The notes under the pieces were generated by a model. It was not told where the DNA came from and did not search any database. It saw only the letters and a program-made list of their open reading frames with translations. The translations under genes and the position numbers were made by a program. Shown here piece by piece: positions 1 through 5,642 of a stretch of DNA of 6,747 nt (within the stretch, counting starts at the first letter, position 1; each line of letters begins with the position of its first letter). Origin of the DNA: Cellvibrionales bacterium (lineage in GTDB: Bacteria > Pseudomonadota > Gammaproteobacteria > Pseudomonadales > JAHEGP01); assembly GCA_024645065.1 (NCBI GenBank), contig JAHEGP010000013.1, positions 1-6,747 on the forward strand. The letters run 5' to 3'.

Positions 1-129
1 CGGGTTGTTGCCGATATCGCCATAATTGCAGTAGAGCACCAGTAACTCTTTGCGCTCCTCGAGCCACTTTTCCAAAGTGGCTTCCACAAGGCTCCACTGT
101 TTATTCAGGTTTTCGTTGACTTTATGCAT
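1..129 (-). CDS. rsd: Rsd/AlgQ-family regulator of RNA polymerase sigma-70 (5' part only; runs off the window)
   Basis: The 43 visible N-terminal residues start at an ATG (129-127), and the gene continues past the left edge. Seen: a charged amphipathic helix and the segment WLEERKELLVLYCN (residues 23-36). Known: Rsd/AlgQ proteins carry a closely similar W-L-x-x-R-x-x-L-L-V-x-Y stretch in their first helices. Rsd of E. coli binds sigma-70 region 4 and sequesters the housekeeping sigma factor in stationary phase; AlgQ in Pseudomonas also affects alginate and siderophore genes. The start is the only in-frame ATG after the candidate promoter, although no strong Shine-Dalgarno precedes it. The gene lies 111 nt downstream of the lrgB-like gene with its own promoter, so it is probably at least partly independent. 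The nearby DsbB-family gene is reminiscent of algQ-dsbH in Pseudomonas. The family call rests on a short fragment. Confidence 0.75.
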   Translation of the reverse strand, partial: MHKVNENLNKQWSLVEATLEKWLEERKELLVLYCNYGDIGNNP

Positions 130-164
130 GGTCGGTGACCGCTGTTCTTGTTCATCATCATTCG

Positions 165-193
165 AATATACTTTGCTTCGCGGGGTGCGGCAA
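165..193 (-). promoter_or_regulatory. Sigma-70-type promoter for rsd/algQ
   Basis: On the minus strand, a -35 TTGCCG (193-188, 4/6 to consensus) and a -10 TATATT (170-165, 5/6) are separated by exactly 17 nt. Transcription would start near 158 and leave a leader of about 29 nt before the rsd ATG at 129. It lies in the noncoding gap after the lrgB stop codon, where a separate promoter for rsd is expected. No operator is recognisable. Confidence 0.55.
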
Positions 194-240
194 GCTAGAC
201 CGCCAAAAACCCTTGTATTTAAAGCACGAAACAAAATCCC

Positions 241-945
241 CTAGATAAATAGTAGCGGTAAGATCAGAGCTGTCAACAAGCCCGTCAGGCCCATGCCCAG
301 GCTCGCATAGGCACCGGCCTGCAAGTCGATGTCGAATGCACGCGCGGTACCGATCCCGTGGGCGGTAAGGCCAAGGGTGAAGCCTATTATCCTGGTGTCG
401 GTGATACCGATGCTGCGTAACAAAGGCGGCGCCGTTAGGGCCCCGGCCACGCCGGTTATGATTACCGCTCCCGCCGCCAACTGGCCAATTCCTCCGATCA
501 ATTCGCTGATAGACAAGGCAATAGGCGTGGTGATTGATTTGGAAGCCAGGGAGTGCATTACGACGGGGTCGGCGCCCATTATGGCTGCGCCCGCCAGTGC
601 AATTGCTACCGCCGCACTGCCGCCAAGCAGGGTGGTTAGAAGTATAGCTGCTGCATGAGTCCTGATATTGGGCAATTGCCTGTGCAGTGGTATGGCAAGT
701 GCTACCGTAGCCGGGCCCAGCAGCCAGGTCAGGATAGCGACCCGATCCTGATAGCCATGGAATGTTACCGGCAGTAATGCGATACCGGCCGCAATGGCCA
801 CAGGGCCAGTGATCAAGGGATGAAATAGAGAATTGCGCTTCGACTTTTCGAATAGCATCAACGATAGCTGGAATATGATCAGGGTCAATAGAATCGCGAG
901 AATCGACCAGCCAGGATCGAACGATTGCCACCAGGAGGCGCTCAT
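241..945 (-). CDS. lrgB: LrgB/CidB/YohK-family integral membrane protein
   Basis: A 234-residue polytopic inner-membrane protein of about the usual family length. Seen, in order: a first membrane helix (about 13-32); HPLITGPV (42-49); LLGPATVALAIPLHRQ (75-90); the conserved SLASKSITTPIALSIS (132-147) with a following GG; and LTAHGIGTARAFD (193-205), the LrgB C-terminal signature. Known: LrgB and CidB partner with LrgA/CidA. In Staphylococcus these pairs modulate murein hydrolase activity and lysis, and homologues elsewhere transport pyruvate or glycolate; the role in gammaproteobacteria is mostly untested. The ATG at 945-943 overlaps the lrgA stop as ATGA, and an AGGGG about 9 nt upstream serves as ribosome-binding site. 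The 34 codons open upstream of this ATG lie inside lrgA and encode nothing family-like, so they are excluded. No intrinsic terminator follows the stop. Confidence 0.92.
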   Translation of the reverse strand: MSASWWQSFDPGWSILAILLTLIIFQLSLMLFEKSKRNSLFHPLITGPVAIAAGIALLPVTFHGYQDRVAILTWLLGPATVALAIPLHRQLPNIRTHAAAILLTTLLGGSAAVAIALAGAAIMGADPVVMHSLASKSITTPIALSISELIGGIGQLAAGAVIITGVAGALTAPPLLRSIGITDTRIIGFTLGLTAHGIGTARAFDIDLQAGAYASLGMGLTGLLTALILPLLFI

Positions 946-1301
946 TCTGGTGCGCCCCTGTGTTTGAGTAAGGCTTGCAACAGCAGGGCTACCAGCAGTT
1001 GGGTGGCAATGGTGGCGGGGACGGTAGCAACCAGAATAGCGGGCCACTGCCGCACGATCTCGCTATCGAGGAACCAGATGCCAACCGCCGCAGGGATAAA
1101 AAAGAACGACAGGTATCTGATAAACCATTGTGCAACAGCGCCGAGTCCGTCGGGCTCACTCTGGCGCAGGGTGAGAAAACCCAGCATCAATAGCATGCCA
1201 AGTACCGGTCCCGGAATCGTATGGAGCCACAGGCTCTGCAGCAAGTTACCAAGCCAGAGTGCTGCAAAAAGCAGCACCAGGCCATTAACGACCGGTATCA
1301 T
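942..1301 (-). CDS. lrgA: LrgA/CidA/YohJ-family holin-like membrane protein
   Basis: A 119-residue protein with four hydrophobic segments (about 5-24, 30-48, 65-83 and 90-111). The hallmark IPGPVLGMLL lies near residue 30 and FFFIPAAVG near residue 70, both typical of the family. Known: LrgA/CidA oligomerise in the cytoplasmic membrane and are described as holin-like or antiholin-like, acting with LrgB/CidB. The ATG at 1301-1299 is chosen because homologues begin just before the first helix. A GTG at 1331 would add ten residues with no family resemblance. The start lies inside the 3' end of dsbB (17-nt overlap) and the stop overlaps lrgB by 4 nt, so translational coupling across the three genes is likely. 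The Shine-Dalgarno is weak, which fits coupling. Which side of the lytic/antilytic or transport role applies cannot be told from sequence. Confidence 0.9.
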   Translation of the reverse strand: MIPVVNGLVLLFAALWLGNLLQSLWLHTIPGPVLGMLLMLGFLTLRQSEPDGLGAVAQWFIRYLSFFFIPAAVGIWFLDSEIVRQWPAILVATVPATIATQLLVALLLQALLKHRGAPE

Positions 1302-1794
1302 GTGCGGGCCGCAGAGCAAGATAGAGGGCACTGGCCATAACCATCATAAACGCTACTAATGTCCATCCGGGTATACTTATTCCCATGAAGGTCCACAATA
1401 CTTCGGCACAGTTGCCGTCGCCTTTAAGCATCATTTGCAGCGCCTTGTTAAGCGGAAACGTTTCCAGGATATATTCCACGCTGGGACCGCAGGCAGGTAC
1501 TTTGTCAGCCGGCAGGCTTTGCAGGTACAACTGACGGATCGAAAATCCCGCACCTGTGACAGCCATCAGGGCGACCAGCCAGCTGTAAATTCGGGAGCCT
1601 CGTCGCAGCGGATTGTGCAAACAGGCTATCAGGGCAAAACAACCGGCCAATACGATAAAAACACGCTGGGTCATGCACAGCGGACAGGGCTCCAGGTCAA
1701 ATACGTGTTCCATCACGTAACCAGTGGCCATCAGGCCACAGCAGAACAGGAAAATCATCAGGAACAGCGTGCGCGAAGAGATCTTGCTCAACAT
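1285..1794 (-). CDS. dsbB: Disulfide bond formation protein B (DsbB family)
   Basis: An inner-membrane quinone reductase that reoxidises DsbA and passes electrons to ubiquinone or menaquinone. It has 169 residues, with four membrane segments at about 10-27, 45-59, 70-86 and 141-163. Seen: the periplasmic CPLC pair (C37, C40) followed by M-T-Q-R with R44 at the position of the quinone-contacting Arg48 of E. coli; and a second periplasmic loop with C102 (A-C-G-P-S) and C129 (G-N-C-A-E), matching the E. coli 104/130 pair. All four catalytic cysteines are therefore present. The start is the ATG at 1794-1792, with GAGG about 14 nt upstream; the frame is closed by TAA further upstream. It is the first gene of the dsbB-lrgA-lrgB set. 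Candidate promoter elements are weak: TTGCCT (1922-1917) and TAATCT (1899-1894) with 17-nt spacing, or an isolated TAAAAT (1824-1819). Pseudomonas has a DsbB paralogue, DsbH, beside algQ, and this could be its orthologue. Confidence 0.93.
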   Translation of the reverse strand: MLSKISSRTLFLMIFLFCCGLMATGYVMEHVFDLEPCPLCMTQRVFIVLAGCFALIACLHNPLRRGSRIYSWLVALMAVTGAGFSIRQLYLQSLPADKVPACGPSVEYILETFPLNKALQMMLKGDGNCAEVLWTFMGISIPGWTLVAFMMVMASALYLALRPAHDTGR

Positions 1795-1971
1795 GTAAAG
1801 GCATTGCCTCAGTCGGTGATTTTAACGAATGCGATAGATAGACAGTGTGTTTGCGATCGACTTTGGGCCGCAGGCATGCGCACGTCTGGCAGGAGATTAG
1901 TGTAAATACAGGGACCAGGCAACAGCAGCGTGGTCGTTTATTCGAACCCATTCCCGGAAGTTGTCACTGCC

Positions 1972-2027
1972 CGCGAAGGAGGCAGGGCTGGGCTTCAGCG
2001 TATGGAGATCAAGCCAGCTCCTTCGCG
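1972..2027. repeat. Nested inverted repeat over the acpH stop codon
   Basis: A perfect 10-nt arm at 1972-1981 (CGCGAAGGAG) is mirrored at 2018-2027 (CTCCTTCGCG). A second pair, GGCTT (1991-1995) and AAGCC (2011-2015), nests inside, leaving a 15-nt loop. The right arm lies in the last codons of acpH and the acpH stop is in the inner stem. In the acpH transcript this could fold into a 3' hairpin. No U-tract follows, so it is not a standard intrinsic terminator; transcript-end protection or a Rho-dependent end are possibilities. Confidence 0.45.
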
Positions 2028-2596
2028 AGCTGGTGGCTGTATGCCTGCAGCCTGGGATAGAACTGGAAAAAATCCTGCTCCAGTTGCTTTAGCTTTGGCT
2101 GCACCTTGTCGGCAGCGCCGGCCAGTGGGTTGTCGCGGGAAAGCCGCAAGCCGATGCTTTCAAGCACCCGTTCAATCGTCGCCCAGTCACCGTAATTGGA
2201 TAGCAAATCATATTCCATCATTCGTCGACTGAATCGTTGTGCAGGGACAGGCCAATCCTCCATCGCGGGTGCGATAGCCTGATAGACCGACTGCGCAAAT
2301 CCTGGCAAGTGTTGGGAATGAAATCGACGCCAGTAGCGGCTGAGAAAATAGTCAAACACCACATCGGTGACGATGCCTGCATAACGTTGCAGTTCTGGCG
2401 GCAGGGCCTGGCTCGCCTGCTTGACCTCTTCGGCGCCGTTGCTGAAAGCATCTATCTTTCGATGCAGCGATATCCCTCGTTCCACCTCATCGCCATATTG
2501 GCCGCGTAACGGTCCCTTTACGAAATCACCCAACAGGGCCCCTTGCAGCATGGCGGGATGATCGCCCGCCAGGTGGAAGTGGGCGAGGTAATTCAT
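2009..2596 (-). CDS. acpH: Acyl carrier protein phosphodiesterase (AcpH)
   Basis: Hydrolyses holo-ACP to apo-ACP and 4'-phosphopantetheine in the cytoplasm, with Mn2+ as cofactor in the E. coli enzyme. The 195-residue length is typical. Seen: the family N-terminus MNYLAHFHLA (1-10); LLGDFVKG (21-28) with D24; GISLHRKIDAF (41-51) with the H45/D49 cluster of this degenerate HD-type fold; and GIVTDVVFDYFL (74-85) with D78 and D82. These are the conserved acidic and histidine positions expected for metal binding. The ATG at 2596-2594 overlaps the gshA stop as ATGA, so acpH is probably translated by coupled re-initiation and is the second gene of a gshA-acpH operon. A nested inverted repeat overlaps its 3' end. 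The family assignment is strong; the physiological role of ACP prosthetic-group turnover remains poorly understood in any bacterium. Confidence 0.93.
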   Translation of the reverse strand: MNYLAHFHLAGDHPAMLQGALLGDFVKGPLRGQYGDEVERGISLHRKIDAFSNGAEEVKQASQALPPELQRYAGIVTDVVFDYFLSRYWRRFHSQHLPGFAQSVYQAIAPAMEDWPVPAQRFSRRMMEYDLLSNYGDWATIERVLESIGLRLSRDNPLAGAADKVQPKLKQLEQDFFQFYPRLQAYSHQLAKELA

Positions 2597-4191
2597 GGAT
2601 TTCCGATGCCTACAATGGCTTGATACTGGCGATAATATTGCTCCAGGAATGCATCGAAGCCGAGTGTATCGGCGGCTTCGATACGTTGTTTTTCCGCAAG
2701 GGAATCAATAGCTGCCCGCTGAAAGCACTCTGCATCCCCCGCTGGCAACGGGCGGTGCAAAAAGTAGTCAGCGTGCGAGAGGGACTTGTTCATTGCAAAG
2801 TGAAACCAGGGAATGCCCTCCGCCCGCATATCCTCGATAATCTGCCCCGATGGAGTCAGCCTGCTATTTTCCAGCTTTTCACTTTGCTGGTTGAGGGCGC
2901 TGGTATAGTCGTCCGAGCCTTCGTTGCTATCGAGTAGCGCGGCAATAGGCTTCAGGTGAGTCATGATCTCGCCAGCCCAGTTTTTCATTGTGCGGCTCAG
3001 CGGACCCTGCCCGAGCTTCAGGGTTTCGTCTCTGCCATGGTTCACCACGGCAGCCAGATTCGCCTGGTTTTGGTGAAACTCCAGGGGACTCAGCTCTGGA
3101 CTCTCTTCTAGCAGGCAGTAGAGGAGGAACATATCGAGGAATCGGATTTGCGTTTTGTCGATACCCAGTGGTAGATAGGGATTGACATCGAGTACCCGCA
3201 CCTCGACGTACTTGATACCCCTTTCCTGCAGCGCCCTGATCGGGGCTTCACCACTTCGGGTCGGCTGCTTGGGGCGGATGCTGCTGTAGAACTCGTTTTC
3301 GATTTGCAGCAGTGTTGTGGTCAGCTGCAGCCAATTGCCGTCCTTGTCTTTGGTGCCCATGGACTGGTAGCTCGGATGCTGCTGGGTCAGCAGCGATTTG
3401 AGCGACGATATATAAGTAGGCAGCGTGTTATAGCATATCTCAAGATTTTCCTGGGCGCTGCTCTGGTATCCCAGGTCACCCATTCGCAAGGCAGTTGCGC
3501 CTTCCTTGAACAGCGTGTTCTCGTCAAACGGTTCAAGCTCATGCTGGCGATCGCCTATGAAACTTTTGCACAGGGCGGGGGACGCCCCGAACAGGTACAC
3601 CAGCAACCAGGTGTAGCGACGAAAATTACGGATCAAGGCGAGATACTGGTTGTTCTTGAACGATTGCAGCGTGTCGCGATTAGCCATGGTCTTCTGATAA
3701 GCCTTCCAGAAGCTGTCACCCATGGAAAAGTTGTAGTGAATCCCTGAAATCGACTGCATAGCTCTACCGTAGCGGTGGCCAAGCCCCAGACGGTAGACCG
3801 TTTTCATCTGGCCAATATTGGACCCACCGTAACGGGCAACCGGTATGTCCTGGTCGCCCCTTAGAATGCAAGGCATACTGGCTGTCCACAGCATTTCCTG
3901 GTCGAGACATTGGTAGGTAAAGCGATGAATGCTATCGAGAATGCCCAGCAATTCATCCAGGCCGCTGCAGGGCGGGGTGATAAACTCCAGCAGTGCCTCT
4001 GAATAGTCGGTGGTGATGTAAGGGTTGGTCAGGGCTGAGCCAAGGCAAGTCGGATGCCTGGTTTTAGCAAGCTCTCCAGCGGCAACAATCCTCAAGCTTT
4101 CTTTTTCAATGCCGCGCACAACGTCTTTCAAAGTGGGCTGAACATAGGGGCTGCCAATCATTGCCAGACGCTTATCGTATAACTGGGACAA
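2593..4191 (-). CDS. gshA: Glutamate-cysteine ligase, E. coli-type (first step of glutathione synthesis)
   Basis: Joins L-glutamate and L-cysteine with ATP to form gamma-glutamylcysteine in the cytoplasm. The 532 residues fit the proteobacterial GshA family (E. coli about 518). Seen: GIEKESLR (27-34); LGSALTNPYITTDYSEALLEFITP (50-73), whose E29, D62 and E69 align with the acidic metal-binding residues of the E. coli enzyme; SGIHYNFS (149-156); RPKQPTRSGEAP (306-317); and YVEVRVLDVNPYLPLGID (328-345). The start must be TTG at 4191-4189: an in-frame TAA lies at 4206-4204, the next ATG is codon 11, and a strong purine-rich ribosome-binding site sits immediately upstream. E. coli gshA also starts with UUG. 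The gene overlaps acpH by 4 nt at its 3' end. Its promoter probably lies between the hairpin at 4316-4334 and the start. No frameshift or missing motif is seen. Confidence 0.97.
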   Translation of the reverse strand: MSQLYDKRLAMIGSPYVQPTLKDVVRGIEKESLRIVAAGELAKTRHPTCLGSALTNPYITTDYSEALLEFITPPCSGLDELLGILDSIHRFTYQCLDQEMLWTASMPCILRGDQDIPVARYGGSNIGQMKTVYRLGLGHRYGRAMQSISGIHYNFSMGDSFWKAYQKTMANRDTLQSFKNNQYLALIRNFRRYTWLLVYLFGASPALCKSFIGDRQHELEPFDENTLFKEGATALRMGDLGYQSSAQENLEICYNTLPTYISSLKSLLTQQHPSYQSMGTKDKDGNWLQLTTTLLQIENEFYSSIRPKQPTRSGEAPIRALQERGIKYVEVRVLDVNPYLPLGIDKTQIRFLDMFLLYCLLEESPELSPLEFHQNQANLAAVVNHGRDETLKLGQGPLSRTMKNWAGEIMTHLKPIAALLDSNEGSDDYTSALNQQSEKLENSRLTPSGQIIEDMRAEGIPWFHFAMNKSLSHADYFLHRPLPAGDAECFQRAAIDSLAEKQRIEAADTLGFDAFLEQYYRQYQAIVGIGNP

Positions 4192-4194
4192 CAG

Positions 4195-4205
4195 TCCTTC
4201 CCCTT
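4195..4205 (-). promoter_or_regulatory. Strong ribosome-binding site fixing the TTG start of gshA
   Basis: The minus-strand reading is AAGGGGAAGGA, ending 3 nt before the TTG at 4191; the AGGGGA part lies about 7 nt from the start codon. The in-frame TAA formed by 4206-4204 overlaps it, which excludes any earlier start apart from an adjacent CTG. The strong site probably compensates for the weak initiation codon. Confidence 0.8.
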
Positions 4206-4230
4206 ATCTTGTGGGTAATCGAGATAGCGC

Positions 4231-4258
4231 AGTTTACTGGCTGCGGGATCGGCTGCAA
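4231..4258 (-). promoter_or_regulatory. Candidate promoter for gshA-acpH
   Basis: On the minus strand, TTGCAG (4258-4253, 3/6) and TAAACT (4236-4231, 4/6) are separated by 16 nt. Transcription would start near 4225, giving a leader of about 33 nt. The match is poor. The position, downstream of a terminator-like hairpin and upstream of the ribosome-binding site, is the main support. Confidence 0.3.
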
Positions 4259-4315
4259 AGCGCAAGCTTGGGGGCGCCTTGTTCGATGGAGCGACCGGTA
4301 CGGTCAGTGTCTGCT

Positions 4316-4334
4316 GAAAACCCGCCGGGTTTTC
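4316..4334. terminator. Palindromic, possibly bidirectional intrinsic terminator
   Basis: A perfect 9-nt inverted repeat (GAAAACCCG and CGGGTTTTC) around a single central base. Each strand reads A-run, GC-rich stem, then TTTT, the layout of a two-way Rho-independent terminator. The U-tract is only four long and the loop is tight, so efficiency may be modest. It lies 88 nt past the stop of the 4423-4722 gene on the minus strand and would insulate gshA from it. Confidence 0.6.
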
Positions 4335-4422
4335 GCTGTTATGTTGCTACCGCAATAGCCGTCGGGCGTTTCTTTATCGCGCTACAGGGCACGCTGTGGC
4401 TGTCGATTCAGGCGTGCAGATA

Positions 4423-4722
4423 TCACTGGTGTGCCGCCTCGCTCTGGTCGATACTTTTACACGGGATTACCCTTCCCTGGGGATCAAACAACCGCTGTGG
4501 CGGGCCCTCGATTTGTTCGAGGTTTTCCAGGCTGGCCAGCTGTTGCGTGCAATTTAGCCGGTAGGGAGATACACCTTGTTTAGTGGAGTGATGGCTGACC
4601 GTCAGCAGTACACCACTCCTGTTTGGGGGGCTAATGAAGCCGCCAAGCTTGAGCGACAGTACGGTCAATGCTGCGGTCAGGCTGGCCGTGGCCAGAACCA
4701 GCCTGAAACGGTAGTGATTCAT
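4423..4722 (-). CDS. Small exported or membrane-anchored protein of unknown function, two cysteines
   Basis: Not recognised. A 99-residue frame starts at the ATG at 4722-4720. Seen: a short basic N-terminus (N-H-Y-R-F-R) followed by a hydrophobic stretch (about 8-24) that looks like a signal peptide or single membrane anchor. A soluble tail follows with two cysteines (C58, C88), a leucine/glutamate-rich helix (62-72) and the segment RLFDPQGRVIPC (77-88). The orientation implies a periplasmic tail, so a C58-C88 disulfide made by the Dsb pathway is possible (inference). The Shine-Dalgarno is weak. The same frame is open further upstream to 4920, but that part lies inside the opposite-strand DUF924 gene, so the ATG after the divergence point is preferred. 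The 65-nt gap to the DUF924 gene contains overlapping TATATT (minus) and TATAAG (plus) hexamers without clear -35 partners. The sequence looks protein-like, but without homologues the gene is only probable. Confidence 0.55.
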   Translation of the reverse strand: MNHYRFRLVLATASLTAALTVLSLKLGGFISPPNRSGVLLTVSHHSTKQGVSPYRLNCTQQLASLENLEQIEGPPQRLFDPQGRVIPCKSIDQSEAAHQ

Positions 4723-4787
4723 GGTTGCACCGTTTGTGTCGGCAATATCAAGCGCCAATATAAGTTGCCCTGAAAGCAAATGCGAGA

Positions 4788-5399
4788 GTGAGCTGCGTGA
4801 AAACGGCTGAAGACATACTGCAATTCTGGTTAGGCCCACTGGACGAGAACGGTTTTGCCGACCCGGAAAAAGCCAGGCTTTGGTTTGGTGGTAAGTCGGC
4901 CGATGTCCAGATAAGTACACAGTTCGGCGAACTGGTGGAGCTGGCGCTGGAATCGGAGTTGGATGCCTGGGCTGAAGACGCTGGTGGACTCATGGCGCTG
5001 GTAACCCTGCTGGATCAGTTTCCCCGCAATATCTATCGAGGTAGTCAGCGGGCGTTCGGTGGCGATTTACGGGCGCGAGAGCTGGTCAACCGGGCTATCG
5101 CCCACGATCTTGACAAGATCATGCCCGCGGCCTGGCGGCAAATGTTTTATTTGCCACTGGAGCACGCCGAAAACCTCAGCGATCAAAACCTGTCGGTTGC
5201 GATGTTTGAGCGCCTGTTGGCGGACACTCCGCAACAATGTCGGGAGCCCGTGCATGACTCATTGCGCTGGGCTCGCAGGCATCGGGATATTATTGCCCGT
5301 TTTGGTCGTTTCCCCCATCGAAACACCGTGATGAAGCGGCGACCGACGGAAGAGGAGCTCGAATGGCTGGAGCAGGGTGGCGAGCGATTTGGTCAGTGA
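4788..5399 (+). CDS. DUF924 family protein
   Basis: A 203-residue soluble, mostly helical cytoplasmic protein of the DUF924 family (tetratricopeptide-like fold; no established biochemical function). Seen: ILQFWLGP (10-17) with a second W-F-G (32-34); the hallmark LLDQFPRNIYRGSQRAF (74-90); FYLPLEHAENLSDQ (120-133); and RFGRFPHRN (171-179) near the C-terminus, followed by the family's E-E-x-E-x-L-E run. All conserved blocks are present and the length is typical. The start is uncertain: GTG at 4788 or GTG at 4797. The second, with GAGAG eight nt upstream, would give a three-residue shorter product starting just ahead of the first conserved block. No ATG fits. It is divergent from the 4423-4722 gene and has no clear intrinsic terminator. 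The family call is firm, the role unknown. Confidence 0.9.
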   Translation: MSCVKTAEDILQFWLGPLDENGFADPEKARLWFGGKSADVQISTQFGELVELALESELDAWAEDAGGLMALVTLLDQFPRNIYRGSQRAFGGDLRARELVNRAIAHDLDKIMPAAWRQMFYLPLEHAENLSDQNLSVAMFERLLADTPQQCREPVHDSLRWARRHRDIIARFGRFPHRNTVMKRRPTEEELEWLEQGGERFGQ

Positions 5400-5414
5400 G
5401 GGGCCCTGGACGGA

Positions 5415-5446
5415 TTGTCGTTGGGCGTCACTAAGTGATTCGACAA
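5415..5446. repeat. Nested palindrome downstream of the DUF924 gene
   Basis: An outer inverted pair TTGTCG (5415-5420) and CGACAA (5441-5446) encloses an 11-nt palindrome TCACT-A-AGTGA (5428-5438). It begins 16 nt after the DUF924 stop. No T-run follows on the plus strand, so it is not a typical intrinsic terminator. It could be an RNA fold at the mRNA end or a protein-binding site. Confidence 0.35.
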
Positions 5447-5568
5447 AAAGACCGTTAGCCAAATTGCACCGTGCAGGGTGAATGATTGCGACCATCGAAG
5501 CTGTCGTCTTGTGAAGCCATCCGGGGAATCATAGGTAGTTGTTCTTATTGCTCTCGTAAAAGCGCTTA

Positions 5569-5597
5569 TTGGCGCATCTAACCGATCAGTCTATATT
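5569..5597 (+). promoter_or_regulatory. Sigma-70-type promoter for the 5643-6038 gene
   Basis: A -35 TTGGCG (5569-5574, 4/6) and a -10 TATATT (5592-5597, 5/6) are separated by exactly 17 nt. Transcription would start near 5604, giving a leader of about 39 nt before the ATG at 5643. It is the best promoter match in the window and has the same layout as the rsd promoter. Confidence 0.65.
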
Positions 5598-5642
5598 TAA
5601 GTCCCTGAATTGATTACTGCAGAAAGTTTGAGAGTTACTCCG

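Noticed and set aside
158..931. Long minus-strand frame overlapping the lrgB-like gene in another register
   Set aside because: Its translation is rich in Arg, His, Gly and Cys with no domain, while the competing frame gives a clear LrgB protein.
1435..1905. Plus-strand open frame opposite dsbB
   Set aside because: Antisense to dsbB with all four DsbB cysteines intact on the other strand; the product is Gln/Arg-rich with no motif.
2014..2033. CCAGCTC/GAGCTGG hairpin at the acpH 3' end as an intrinsic terminator
   Set aside because: No T-run follows on the minus strand, and the larger nested repeat at 1972-2027 competes for the same bases.
3304..3747. Plus-strand open frame inside gshA
   Set aside because: It is antisense to well-conserved GshA codons, lacks a ribosome-binding site and shows no recognisable motif.
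4211..4564. Plus-strand open frame across the gshA leader and the small exported gene
   Set aside because: It covers the palindromic terminator and gives a Cys/Trp/Arg-rich product without domain character. It is less protein-like than the minus-strand 99-residue product.
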